Shown here piece by piece: positions 54,107-62,881 of a stretch of DNA of 64,000 nucleotides (position 1 is its first letter; every line of letters begins with the position of its first letter). Made by a program: the position numbers and the translations under genes. The stretch spans positions 42,718-106,717 of the forward strand of contig DJWH01000067.1 of NCBI GenBank assembly GCA_002441525.1. Direction: 5' to 3'. This DNA is from Acholeplasmataceae bacterium UBA6235 (GTDB lineage: Bacteria > Bacillota_I > Bacilli_A > Acholeplasmatales > UBA5453). The notes below the pieces were generated by a model. That model was not told the origin of the DNA. It made no database searches and saw only the letters and a list, made by a program, of their open reading frames with translations.

Positions 54107-55198
54107 ATGAAAGGCTTATACGTCCATATCCCATTTTGTGAGCACATATGTTTTTATTGTGATTTCGCTAAACGGGTGGCGAAAAACCGTGAAATGATCG
54201 ATGAATATTTGGTCCATCTCAAAAAAGAGTTTGACCAAATCCCCCTAATTGATCGACAATTTGATACCGTCTATATCGGTGGTGGTACACCTTCGATGTT
54301 AGATATCAAGCAATTAACCTATTTACTAGAATTATTTAAGGACCTTAAACCTTTAGAGTATACGATTGAAGTGAATCCAGAATCATATACCCATGACAAA
54401 GGGATGTTATTTAAACAGTATGGCATTAACCGCGTTAGTTTAGGGGTCCAATCCTTTGAACCAGAAATCTTAACCTATATTGGAAGAAAACACCACAATA
54501 CTCAAGTGTTCTATGCCATCGAAGATTTAAATGACATCGGCATTGACAACATCAGTATTGATTTAATCTTCGCAATTCCAGGTCAAACCATGGCTTCGAT
54601 TCAACACGATTTAGACATCGTATCCACGTTAGCCATCAAACACATCAGTTACTATTCTCTCATTTTAGAAGAGAAAACCGTATTTTATCACCAATACTTA
54701 AAGAAGCAGTTTCGAAAAGCCGATATCGATTTAGAAGCCGATATGTATGAATACATCATCGACCGCTTAAATGCGTTGGGATTTAAACAATATGAAATAT
54801 CGAATTTCACAAAAGGTAACCACGCTTCTAAACACAACCAACTTTATTGGTCGATGGATCCTTACGTTGGCATCGGCGCAGGCGCACATGGATTTGATGG
54901 TAAACTCAGAACTCAAAATCATCGCAATCTCCCTGATTACTATGAAAAACCTTTAGCCTCTGCTTATCATGAAACTGACCAACAATATTTATCCGATACC
55001 CTCATCTTCGGATTAAGACGATTGGAAGGCATTCGAATCGATGACATTGAAACACGATTTGGGTTCAAATTATTCGAAAAATACCCAAAATTGATTCAGT
55101 TACAAGCCCTGGGTTTAATTGAAATTGTGGATCTACACCTTCGATTAACTCGAAAAGGTTTGTTGTTGGGCAACCAAGTGTTTGAGGTGTTTATATGA
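54107..55198 (+). CDS. hemW: HemW-like radical SAM protein
   Basis: A 363-residue radical SAM protein related to coproporphyrinogen III oxidase HemN. The [4Fe-4S] site is CEHICFYC (Cys11, 15, 18), SAM-binding text is YIGGGTPSML, and VSLGVQSFEPEIL and GIGAGAHGFDG are typical of HemW. HemW-type proteins act as heme chaperones and not oxidases; whether heme is used here is open. CAGGTG lies before the start, and it overlaps the recombinase gene by ATGA. Confidence 0.88.
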   Translation: MKGLYVHIPFCEHICFYCDFAKRVAKNREMIDEYLVHLKKEFDQIPLIDRQFDTVYIGGGTPSMLDIKQLTYLLELFKDLKPLEYTIEVNPESYTHDKGMLFKQYGINRVSLGVQSFEPEILTYIGRKHHNTQVFYAIEDLNDIGIDNISIDLIFAIPGQTMASIQHDLDIVSTLAIKHISYYSLILEEKTVFYHQYLKKQFRKADIDLEADMYEYIIDRLNALGFKQYEISNFTKGNHASKHNQLYWSMDPYVGIGAGAHGFDGKLRTQNHRNLPDYYEKPLASAYHETDQQYLSDTLIFGLRRLEGIRIDDIETRFGFKLFEKYPKLIQLQALGLIEIVDLHLRLTRKGLLLGNQVFEVFI

Positions 55199-56100
55199 AA
55201 TACTTAATCAATGAATACCAATACTATCTAAAACGTGAAAAAGGGTTAAGTCAAAACACCATAACGGCTTACCTAAGAGATTTAGAACAATATCGGACCT
55301 ACTTAGAAAAATCTTATGAAATCACTAAAATCCAAAAGATTGAACGAAAACACATTGAGACATTTTTGAAAAGTTTACACAAAAAAGATTTGTCTTCAAA
55401 ATCGTTATCGAGAAAGCTAACCGCAATCAAAGGATTTCATCAGTTTTTATTGATTGAAAATGAATTAGATACGAATGTCGCTTATGATATAGAGTCACCT
55501 AAGGTTGAAAAAACGTTACCCCAGGTTTTATCGGTTCAAGAGGTCATTAAAATCATTGAAGCGGTGAAAGGGACCGATCCGCTATCAATCCGTAATCAAG
55601 CTTTATTGGAACTGATCTATGGTTCTGGGTTACGTGTATCTGAATTACTGGATTTGAAAATCGCAGATATCCATCTACTTGAAGGTTATGTTCGTGTCCT
55701 CGGTAAAGGCAATAAAGAACGCGAAGTTCCCCTAGGGGACATGTCTGTTCAAGCCTTAAGACTTTATTTGACAAAATCCAGAAATCAACTTACAATGAAT
55801 AGCATAGATTACTTATTTTTAAATCAAGATGGGAAACGACTTTCCCGTCAAGGTTTCTTTAAAATCTTGAGGAAGATTGCGAAAGCAGCTGGGATTGATC
55901 GTGATGTTTCACCTCATACCTTGCGTCATTCGTTCGCAACCCACTTATTAGAAGCCGGTGTGGATTTACGCACCTTACAAGAATTATTGGGTCATGAAGA
56001 CATTCAAACCACCCAAATCTATACACATATCAGTCAAAAACATTTAAAGGATGTCTATTTGAATACACATCCGAGAGCGAAGGAGAAAAACAATGTATAA
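55195..56100 (+). CDS. Tyrosine recombinase, XerC/XerD family
   Basis: A 301-residue site-specific recombinase. The N-terminal SAM-like core-binding domain (about 1-88) reads [24 protein letters not shown]. The catalytic domain has Arg in [13 protein letters not shown] (about 147), the [12 protein letters not shown] box and the nucleophile Tyr in TQIYTH (about 277). Its place among housekeeping genes, just before deoB, fits chromosome-dimer resolution (XerD-like), not a phage integrase; no attachment site is seen. Confidence 0.9.
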   Translation: MKYLINEYQYYLKREKGLSQNTITAYLRDLEQYRTYLEKSYEITKIQKIERKHIETFLKSLHKKDLSSKSLSRKLTAIKGFHQFLLIENELDTNVAYDIESPKVEKTLPQVLSVQEVIKIIEAVKGTDPLSIRNQALLELIYGSGLRVSELLDLKIADIHLLEGYVRVLGKGNKEREVPLGDMSVQALRLYLTKSRNQLTMNSIDYLFLNQDGKRLSRQGFFKILRKIAKAAGIDRDVSPHTLRHSFATHLLEAGVDLRTLQELLGHEDIQTTQIYTHISQKHLKDVYLNTHPRAKEKNNV

Positions 56101-57265
56101 ACGCGTATTTTTAATCGTCATGGACAGCTTGGGATGCGGCGAAGCCCCAGATGCTAAAGACTACAATGACCTTGGTTCAAACACCATCGGTCATATCGCT
56201 GAAAAAATGAACTTGCATATCCCTAATATGCAAAAATTAGGTTACGGCAACATCATACCGATCAAAGGTGTGCCTGCTGTACAAGCCCCTCTTGCAAGCT
56301 ATACCAAGATTCAAGAAGCTTCAACAGGTAAAGACACCATGACAGGTCACTGGGAAATGATGGGTCTTTACATTACTGAACCGTTCCAAACATTTACCGA
56401 TACTGGCTTTCCTAAGGCATTACTCGATGAATTGACCAAACAAACCGGTAGAGAAATCATTGGTAATGTGGCTGCATCAGGCACAGAAATCATTGCTGAA
56501 CTGGGTGAAGAACACATGCGTACTGGTGCACTGATCGTCTATACATCGGCAGACTCCGTATTACAAATAGCGATGCATGAAGACATTATTCCAATTGAGG
56601 AACAATATCGTATTTGTGAAATTGCTCGTGAAATCACAATGAAAGAGGAATGGAAAGTGGCACGTGTCATTGCCCGTCCTTTTGTTGGAACCAATAAAAA
56701 TGATTTCAAACGTACACCGAACCGTCATGATTACGCTGTAAAACCATTTGGCAAAACCACATTGAATTTCATGGATGAACATGGATTGGATGTCATTGCT
56801 TTAGGTAAAATCAACGATATATTTGTTGGTGAAGGAATCAATCACTATGAACGTACCCTATCTAATGAAGATGGTATGGATAAAATCATTAAGATTGCAA
56901 AAAATCACCCATTTAAAGGATTATGTTTCTTAAATTTAGTTGATTTTGACGCCTTATATGGCCATCGTAGAGACCCAATTGGCTATGGTAAAGCCATTGA
57001 ATCCTTTGATAAGGACCTACCAAAACTCATGGAATATCTCAATGAAGATGATTTACTAATGATCACCGCTGACCATGGTAACGACCCAATTCATCATGGT
57101 ACAGACCATACCCGTGAATATGTACCGCTATTGGTTTATGCCAAAGGTAAACCTGGTAAAGCATTGCCACAAATGAAGACATTTGCGGATATTGCGGCTA
57201 CCATCTCAGACAACTTTAAAGTGGAAAAAACCGAAAATGGTCAATCGTTTTTGGATTTAATATAA
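56093..57265 (+). CDS. deoB: Phosphopentomutase
   Basis: A 390-residue alkaline-phosphatase-superfamily enzyme interconverting (deoxy)ribose 1- and 5-phosphate in nucleoside salvage. Text: [31 protein letters not shown] (phosphorylated Thr) and [26 protein letters not shown] (metal ligands). Starts within the recombinase gene, with GAAGGAG upstream. Confidence 0.96.
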   Translation: MYKRVFLIVMDSLGCGEAPDAKDYNDLGSNTIGHIAEKMNLHIPNMQKLGYGNIIPIKGVPAVQAPLASYTKIQEASTGKDTMTGHWEMMGLYITEPFQTFTDTGFPKALLDELTKQTGREIIGNVAASGTEIIAELGEEHMRTGALIVYTSADSVLQIAMHEDIIPIEEQYRICEIAREITMKEEWKVARVIARPFVGTNKNDFKRTPNRHDYAVKPFGKTTLNFMDEHGLDVIALGKINDIFVGEGINHYERTLSNEDGMDKIIKIAKNHPFKGLCFLNLVDFDALYGHRRDPIGYGKAIESFDKDLPKLMEYLNEDDLLMITADHGNDPIHHGTDHTREYVPLLVYAKGKPGKALPQMKTFADIAATISDNFKVEKTENGQSFLDLI

Positions 57266-57275
57266 GGAGGGCATT

Positions 57276-58451
57276 ATGTTAGAATGGTTACAATCTTTAA
57301 CCCCTGAAGACATCATTGTCTTCTCCGGGATTCTTGTTTTATTTGTGACATCGATCATCACACTCGTTCGTTTGTCACGTATCGCGAACCGCGTTGGTGA
57401 ACAAGAATTCTATATTCAAGAAACATTATTGGAGATGGATGGCGAACAATACATCAATTTAACCATCATTAATAAAGCTTTCTCTACCAATCATATCAAC
57501 GTGGTCGGAGTAGAATTACGCAATGTATCTCATCCACTCGAAGAAAAATTGGTTATGATTGCCCCTAGAAGCAAATACCAAGTTCGCTTCAATTTGGCTG
57601 AAATCAAGAAATTCGTGTTCGCGAATCGTAAAAAATACCGTAAATTTAGAATTTATGTTGAGAATGAAATTGGCTTAAGAAAGTCCATTAAACCGAAAAT
57701 CAACAACCGTTTTATGAAACACCAATACAAACTATTGAAACGTCAAGAACGCATCGAAGCGAAACGCATTCGTTTCAAATCTGGGCAATACAATTTCATG
57801 GAACGTACGGGATTAATCGTTGGTTTGGTATTTAGACCGTTCATTAAATTACGCCGTCACATGGTGTTATCGACGAATAAAACGTTAAGAGAATCTGAAA
57901 TTCGTCGACAACAAAAGAAAGAACATGACGCCATCAAATATAAACTTGATCAAGATGAATTTGAACTCAATGAGATTCGTATTCGTGAAGAATCCATTAA
58001 GGAAAATCGCACCAGAGAACTTGAACTTGAACGCTTAAAGAAAGAAAAAGAACTCGAAATCGAACGTATCAAAGAAGCCACATTAAAACGTGAATTCGAA
58101 GAAAATAAAGCGAAGATTGAAGCGATTGTGCCTGAAGAAGTTGCACAACAAGAACTGGAACTCGAACGTCAAAATAAGAAACCAGAAGAGAAAAAACGCC
58201 CACGTAAAGTGAAAGTTGCTGAAGAAAAAGTGGAAGATGAAGCCGAAGTATCTGAACAAGCTTCTGTTTTACCAGTCGAATCAGCTCCACTGGCATCGGA
58301 AGTGCCAGTCGTCGAAGAAAATGAACCTGTAAAAGTTAAAAAACCGAGATCACGCAAGTCAAAGACTGATGTCATTGAGCCAGTGATAGAGACAAAAGAA
58401 GCCTCTGTTGAAAGCTTAGGCACCATTCCACTTCAAGAAGAGGATAAATAA
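57276..58451 (+). CDS. Membrane-anchored coiled-coil protein of unknown function
   Basis: A 391-residue protein I do not recognise. One N-terminal span (about 13-33) is followed by a small beta-rich globular part (about 38-125, EQYINLTIINKAFSTNHINVVGVEL), a very basic stretch (about 125-180), and a long highly charged helical coiled coil (about 205-300, repeats of ELELERLKKEKELEIERIKE type). The tail is a flexible Pro/Glu/Lys/Val-rich segment (about 300-391) with two PRKV/PRSRKSK-like basic patches. The tail would be cytosolic if the span inserts with the N-terminus out. It could be a cytoskeletal or envelope scaffold. AAGGAGG lies before the start, and it follows deoB by 10 bases. Confidence 0.8.
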   Translation: MLEWLQSLTPEDIIVFSGILVLFVTSIITLVRLSRIANRVGEQEFYIQETLLEMDGEQYINLTIINKAFSTNHINVVGVELRNVSHPLEEKLVMIAPRSKYQVRFNLAEIKKFVFANRKKYRKFRIYVENEIGLRKSIKPKINNRFMKHQYKLLKRQERIEAKRIRFKSGQYNFMERTGLIVGLVFRPFIKLRRHMVLSTNKTLRESEIRRQQKKEHDAIKYKLDQDEFELNEIRIREESIKENRTRELELERLKKEKELEIERIKEATLKREFEENKAKIEAIVPEEVAQQELELERQNKKPEEKKRPRKVKVAEEKVEDEAEVSEQASVLPVESAPLASEVPVVEENEPVKVKKPRSRKSKTDVIEPVIETKEASVESLGTIPLQEEDK

Positions 58452-58460
58452 TCAAACCAT

Positions 58461-58491
58461 ACACAGATAATGTCCTTATCTGTGTTTTTTT
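58461..58491 (+). terminator. Terminator after the coiled-coil protein gene
   Basis: ACACAGATAA (58461-58470) pairs with TTATCTGTGT (58476-58485) around TGTCC, followed by TTTTTT. Confidence 0.9.
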
Positions 58492-58607
58492 CATTAATAT
58501 GGCCATTTTTTGATCAGTTAAGACAGTAAAATCTAAATTAATTTCATTCAAATGTTAGTAAATGTGTTATACTAAAAACAAATATCGATACGAAAGAAGG
58601 CATGTCT

Positions 58608-59450
58608 ATGCATCGTCACCATTCATCTAGAGAGTATTTAAGAGATTTTCTTGAACTAGACTTCTATACGAGATTAATCATTCTAGCCATTACGTTTATG
58701 TTATCAGTGGTATTTGGTATTTATAATTTTGTCATTGGGAAGCGAGATGTATTCACTTGGGTGTCCATTTCGTTGACAATCGGGACAGCCATCGCCATCA
58801 TATTAATTGTTGTCTTTAGAAAAATAAAAAATGAGCGACAAAAACAACAATATTTTCGTTCAACCTGTTACAAAATCTATCAAAAACCGTACCAAAAGGA
58901 GTACCATTTACCGAATTATATCGATCAAATCAGTGCTTTTGAAAGCATCTACAACAAGTTTAAATGTCCATTATACTTCGATGTTGTGCTTGAAAATCAA
59001 TCATTCGATCATAGCGATATATCCATTGATTTGATTTTATTCCATAACTCAGGTATATACGCCATTCAAGTTTTATCCTTTGATGGCCCCATAAAAGGTG
59101 ACATTAGCGAACGTACTTGGACACCTTACTTCTATTTAGGTCTCAAAAAAACACTCAAAGTGGATCAAGATTTATATCATCACTGGATTAAAAGTAATCA
59201 CTTATCCAATCCAATCATGCAAACCGATTTATATGTAAAAAATATTCAAAAATATTTACCCACATATCCAATTAAAGGCATAACTATTCTAAAAGAAACC
59301 ATGATCGATGAAACTTTTGACGCCATGAATGAACGTCTTTTCTCACTAAAAGATTTCATCTCATACGTTCAAAATCAACCAAGTATCTATACAGAAAGCG
59401 ATCTTAAAAACGCTCAAAACAAGTTAGAAAAAAACATCATTAAATACTAA
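58608..59450 (+). CDS. Membrane protein with a degenerate NERD-like domain
   Basis: A 280-residue protein with two membrane spans (about 22-45 and 52-72) and a cytosolic part. Residues about 120-165 follow the NERD (nuclease-related) pattern, ISIDLILFHNSGIYAIQVLSFDGPIKGD then W. The catalytic E-x-K of active NERD proteins reads QVLS here, so nuclease activity is unlikely. I start at 58608 with AAGAAGG seven bases upstream; the ATG at 58602 is too close to it. An extended -10 (TGTTATACT at 58565-58573) is its probable promoter. Function unknown. Confidence 0.65.
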   Translation: MHRHHSSREYLRDFLELDFYTRLIILAITFMLSVVFGIYNFVIGKRDVFTWVSISLTIGTAIAIILIVVFRKIKNERQKQQYFRSTCYKIYQKPYQKEYHLPNYIDQISAFESIYNKFKCPLYFDVVLENQSFDHSDISIDLILFHNSGIYAIQVLSFDGPIKGDISERTWTPYFYLGLKKTLKVDQDLYHHWIKSNHLSNPIMQTDLYVKNIQKYLPTYPIKGITILKETMIDETFDAMNERLFSLKDFISYVQNQPSIYTESDLKNAQNKLEKNIIKY

Positions 59451-59453
59451 AAA

Positions 59454-59486
59454 AAGAGTTCAATTGTGAGTTGAACTCTTTTTCTT
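59454..59486. terminator. Bidirectional terminator between the NERD-like gene and pyk
   Basis: AAAGAGTTCAA (59454-59464) pairs with TTGAACTCTTT (59472-59482), seven-base loop. A runs and T runs flank it, so it can end both convergent genes. Confidence 0.9.
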
Positions 59487-59494
59487 TGGTTAAA

Positions 59495-60910
59495 TTAGAT
59501 TTCGATGATACGAAGGGTATTGGTTGAACCATGTTGTTGTGCCCAACCAGAGGTGATGATGATCTTATCGCCTTTTTGGAAGCCAAATTCTTTAGCCACA
59601 TCGATAGCGACACGGTCATATGAACCCATGTCTGTAAAGTCTCTACGATAAGCAGAGAATACGCCCCAATAATAAGTCAATTGGTTGCATGTAGCGCGGT
59701 TATTGGATACTGCGATCACTGGTACAGAAGGTCTAAATTTGCATAGACGTTTAGGTGTACCACCGGTTTCAGTAAACGCGATGATCACTTTAACTTCAGG
59801 TAATGTGAGCGCACTTAAACTAACAGAGATACCAATCGCATCGTTTACTGTGGATTGTGAGGTTTGAATCGCTTTTTGTAGCTTTTCATAATAAGGAATG
59901 TTGTCTTCAATGGCTTTCGCAATGGTATCCATGGTCAATACTGATTCCACTGGGTATTCACCAGCAGCGGATTCACCGGATAGCATGATTGCATCAGATC
60001 CATCCAAAATGGCATTCGCAACGTCAGAAGCTTCAGCGCGTGTCGGACGTGGGTTGCTCATCATAGATTCTAACATGTGTGTAGCGGTAATCACTGGTTT
60101 GCCTTTAGCATTGGCAACAGAAATGATTTTCTTTTGATAAAGTGGCACTAGAGCGGTTGAAACTTCAACCCCTAAGTCACCTCTAGCAACCATGACACCA
60201 TCACAAACTTCAAGGATGCTTTCGAGTTCATCGACGCCTTCTTGAGATTCGATTTTCGCAATGATTTCAATTCTTGGTGCATTGAATTCTTTGAGGATTT
60301 CTTTGATTTCTAATACATCGTCTTTACGTCTAACGAATGATAACGCGATCATATCGACAGCCATTTCAGCACAGAACTTCATGTCCTCTTTGTCTTTTTT
60401 AGATACAAAAGGCATTGACAATTTAACGTTAGGTACGTTCACACCTTTTTTGGTTTTAATAACGCCGTTGTTAAAAATCTCGCAGGTTAATACTTCATTG
60501 TTAGCTTCGATGATATTGAGACGCATCTTACCATCGTCAATGAGTAAGAAATCGCCCACTTTAATGTCATCAAATAATTCTCTACAATCGATATGGAAGG
60601 CTTCTTTGGTACCAACGATTTGTTCTTTATGGACTTTTACAATGTCACCCTTTTTAAAGGATGCGAAACCATTTTCGAATACACCAGTACGAATTTCTGG
60701 TCCTTTGGTGTCAGCTAAAATACCGACAAAACGGCCCATTCTCGCAGCGACACGGCGAATGGTTTCAATGCGGTTTTTATGTTCTTCATGTGAACCATGG
60801 GAGAAGTTTAAACGTGCAACGTTCATCCCTGCTTCAATCATTTTTTCAATCATTACTTCATTTTCACTGGATGGTCCAATGGTACAAACAATCTTGGTTT
60901 TACGTTTCAT
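59495..60910 (-). CDS. pyk: Pyruvate kinase
   Basis: A 471-residue glycolytic enzyme making ATP and pyruvate. Text: KIVCTIGPSSEN, ARLNFSHG, the active-site IEIIAKIESQEGVDELESI and the metal/phosphate region GDLGVEV. It lacks the extra C-terminal PEP-utiliser domain of some Bacillus enzymes. I start at the ATG complementary to 60908-60910, with TTAGGAGG upstream; the frame runs 12 codons further without a ribosome site. An extended -10 (TGGTAAAAT, complement of 60983-60991) and a cre-like palindrome at 61098-61111 lie upstream. Confidence 0.96.
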   Translation of the reverse strand: MKRKTKIVCTIGPSSENEVMIEKMIEAGMNVARLNFSHGSHEEHKNRIETIRRVAARMGRFVGILADTKGPEIRTGVFENGFASFKKGDIVKVHKEQIVGTKEAFHIDCRELFDDIKVGDFLLIDDGKMRLNIIEANNEVLTCEIFNNGVIKTKKGVNVPNVKLSMPFVSKKDKEDMKFCAEMAVDMIALSFVRRKDDVLEIKEILKEFNAPRIEIIAKIESQEGVDELESILEVCDGVMVARGDLGVEVSTALVPLYQKKIISVANAKGKPVITATHMLESMMSNPRPTRAEASDVANAILDGSDAIMLSGESAAGEYPVESVLTMDTIAKAIEDNIPYYEKLQKAIQTSQSTVNDAIGISVSLSALTLPEVKVIIAFTETGGTPKRLCKFRPSVPVIAVSNNRATCNQLTYYWGVFSAYRRDFTDMGSYDRVAIDVAKEFGFQKGDKIIITSGWAQQHGSTNTLRIIEI

Positions 60911-60982
60911 AAAATGCCTCCTAAATTCGATTTTTCGTAGGATCAATTCTGTTATGAATATCCTGATTAAACATCCATAAGT

Positions 60983-61111
60983 ATTTTACCACATATTTCA
61001 TAAAAAGGTAGATAAAAGGACAAGTTTTTCATATTTTCACAATTCCTTTCAAAAATCACAATAAACCCCATAATGGCGAGATAACGATGTAAAATCTAGA
61101 AAGCGCTTTAC
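60983..61111 (-). promoter_or_regulatory. pyk promoter region with a cre-like site
   Basis: Minus strand TGGTAAAAT (60983-60991) is an extended -10. About 110 bases upstream, AGAAAGCGCTTTAC (61098-61111) has the core AAAGCGCTTT of a CcpA catabolite-responsive element, but the outer TG and CA are not fully kept. Confidence 0.4.
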
Positions 61112-61124
61112 TTAATTTATTCAT

Positions 61125-61152
61125 AATAAAAAGCCTAGGGTCGCTAGGCTTT
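61125..61152 (-). terminator. Terminator of the asparaginase gene
   Basis: AAAGCCTAG (61130-61138) and CTAGGCTTT (61144-61152) pair around GGTCG; on the minus strand TTTTTATTATG follows. Confidence 0.82.
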
Positions 61153-61156
61153 CAAG

Positions 61157-62131
61157 TTAAAATTCAAAGTATTTTTCAACCTTTGTATTGGCTTGACTGA
61201 GGGCTAACATGAGCTTTAATCGTGCTTTTTGACTCGATAAATCACCAGCAAATAAGACGCCTAATTGTTTCAAATGATAGCCTCCGCCTTCATATCCATA
61301 CGTGTCACGCACGCGTCCTTTAGGACAACGTGAAGTAATAACAACCTTAATCCCTTGGTCAAGTGCACGCTTAATTGCTGGTACCATGGTTGGTGGGACA
61401 TTCCCTCGACCAAATCCCTCTAAAACAATGCCCTGAACTTTTTTTGAATCAACGAAGAAGTCAATAAGATCACCATTTTGACCAGTTACGACTTTAACAA
61501 TTTCAACTTGAGCCGTCAATTGAGAAGGTGTTAAGTGATATTTTTTCTTTGCGGAATCACGATAATATGTGACATCCTGTTCGTCGACAATCCCAAGTGG
61601 ACCAAACTCCATAGATTTAAATGTATCTAAAGCGAGGGTATGTGTTTTCGTAACTTCAATGGCTGAATTGATTTCATCATTCAAAACCACAAGACACCCA
61701 CGATTGTATGAGTTATCACTGGATGCAACCAATATGGCTGACAATAAATTACTAAACCCATCATAACCCAGTTCAGAGAAATTTCGCATAGATCCTGTAA
61801 CGACAACAGGCTTTTTGGTCTGGACATATAAATCCAAGAAATAAGCTGTTTCCTCTAGTGTGTCTGTTCCATGAGTAACCACAGCACCAACAAATTCATC
61901 ACTAGATAAGTAGCTATCAATCAGCTGACCAATTTGTAACATATCGGTTGGTGTGATGGATGGAGAAGGCTTCATAGAAAATAAATGCGGAACCAATGTA
62001 AAATTATGAAAACGCTTTCCTATTTTACTGATTAAATCAGATTCATTATTCGATATGACAGACTTAGATGTTTGATCATCATTGGTCATGGAAATCGTTC
62101 CACCGGTAAAGACAATTAGTATTTTTTTCAT
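61157..62131 (-). CDS. L-asparaginase, type I-like
   Basis: A 324-residue enzyme hydrolysing asparagine to aspartate and ammonia. Signatures: FTGGTISM with catalytic Thr12 and GAVVTHGTDTLEETAYFLDL with the second Thr, Asp and nearby Lys. No signal peptide, so cytosolic. I start at the ATG complementary to 62129-62131, nine bases after GGAG; an ATG six bases earlier is too near it. Transcribed alone toward pyk. Confidence 0.9.
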   Translation of the reverse strand: MKKILIVFTGGTISMTNDDQTSKSVISNNESDLISKIGKRFHNFTLVPHLFSMKPSPSITPTDMLQIGQLIDSYLSSDEFVGAVVTHGTDTLEETAYFLDLYVQTKKPVVVTGSMRNFSELGYDGFSNLLSAILVASSDNSYNRGCLVVLNDEINSAIEVTKTHTLALDTFKSMEFGPLGIVDEQDVTYYRDSAKKKYHLTPSQLTAQVEIVKVVTGQNGDLIDFFVDSKKVQGIVLEGFGRGNVPPTMVPAIKRALDQGIKVVITSRCPKGRVRDTYGYEGGGYHLKQLGVLFAGDLSSQKARLKLMLALSQANTKVEKYFEF

Positions 62132-62252
62132 AGTCATCAACTCCGAATTCATTTTACCATGAAGCCATGAAATTTGCATTTAAAAAAGATGGTCTTGAAA
62201 GAGAATTTTTTCGAGATTAAAAGTGAAGCTTAAACGATATACCCAAAAATGG

Positions 62253-62352
62253 TAAAATACACCCATCACATTTTGAGAAGGCCGAAATTTAAGGCAAATG
62301 AGTTTTAAACATTCCCACAAAAAACCCATCGACCGCACTATAGTCGTTTTTC
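62253..62352 (+). ncRNA. Candidate small RNA
   Basis: TTAAAC (62230-62235), 17 bases, TAAAAT (62253-62258), with an extended TGG before it, would start a transcript near 62265. CGAC-loop-GTCG followed by TTTTT (62330-62351) could end it, giving roughly 85 bases with no open frame. The terminator stem is only four pairs, so this is weak. Confidence 0.2.
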
Positions 62353-62547
62353 TATATGGTTTACATAATATACATTATAGGTACAAACATAAAAATAAAA
62401 TAAGAAACTTCTCTTGATTAAATGATATCACGAATAGAACTTTTATATTGTTTAATGAGGCAATTAAACCTATTGAAAATGATTTAATTATACTCACTAA
62501 TCGATTATTATATAATTAATATAGTGCGAGAGAGGTGTTTTTAACAA

Positions 62548-62772
62548 ATGACATCTTGTATTGTTAACATTTGCCCATCTAGGGTCATTTTCGACCTTTT
62601 TAGGTGTTTTTTGGGGGATTTGTTTAGACCATCTTCTACTGCTAATACTTCTTCTTTTTCTCATGGGTATAGGTGTCATTTTTCATTATCACGAAAAGGA
62701 GGTATGATTACAGTTATAGACTATTTTTCTTCCATCGTGTTTGTGTCACTATTTTTGGAATCAGGTATCTAA
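62548..62772 (+). CDS. Possible small protein, or internal 22-residue hydrophobic peptide
   Basis: A 74-codon frame with ATG at 62548, AGAGGTG ten bases upstream and TATAAT at 62511. The first 50 codons are Cys/Ser/Phe-rich, unlike neighbouring proteins, and show no homology I recognise. The last 22 codons (MITVIDYFSSIVFVSLFLESGI) begin directly after a perfect AAGGAGG and form one hydrophobic stretch, reminiscent of short type I toxin peptides, but the spacing from that site to the ATG is too short. It may be non-coding. Confidence 0.2.
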   Translation: MTSCIVNICPSRVIFDLFRCFLGDLFRPSSTANTSSFSHGYRCHFSLSRKGGMITVIDYFSSIVFVSLFLESGI

Positions 62773-62787
62773 TCATCTTTTAATATA

Positions 62788-62807
62788 ATATGAATATATA
62801 TTCGTAT
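62788..62807. repeat. Near-perfect 20-base palindrome upstream of the unknown gene at 62882
   Basis: ATATGAATAT followed by ATATTCGTAT, one mismatch in ten pairs, about 75 bases before the next start codon. Could be an operator; AT-richness makes chance a real alternative. Confidence 0.35.
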
Positions 62808-62881
62808 TATTACCTATGGTTATGTATTGATGTTTATATGGAATACGTATAAAATAAAAATATAAGAAACGAGGTAAAGAG

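Larger units (their letters stand above)
62132..62881. other. 750-base AT-rich intergenic region
   Basis: No conserved gene is evident. What I can point to: a promoter-like TTAAAC-17-TAAAAT (62230-62258) followed by a small hairpin CGAC/GTCG and T run (62330-62351); TATAAT at 62511-62516 before a 74-codon open frame (62548-62772); an AAAAGGAGG ribosome-site-like run at about 62694-62702; and a near-perfect 20-base palindrome at 62788-62807. The stretch 62352-62500 shows only A/T-rich sequence. Confidence 0.6.

Noticed and set aside
55195-56100. Tyrosine recombinase as integrase of a mobile element
   Set aside because: It is embedded between hemW and deoB with overlapping starts, has no attachment repeats or phage genes nearby, and reads as XerC/XerD.
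60261-60980. A 239-codon open frame on the plus strand opposite pyk
   Set aside because: It is fully antisense to an intact pyruvate kinase gene, lacks a ribosome site and has Ser/Thr/Leu-rich text typical of the shadow of a conserved gene.
62497-62679. A 60-codon basic frame on the minus strand in the long intergenic region
   Set aside because: No ribosome site or recognisable homology; composition mirrors the T-rich plus strand. Kept only as context for the peptide candidate.
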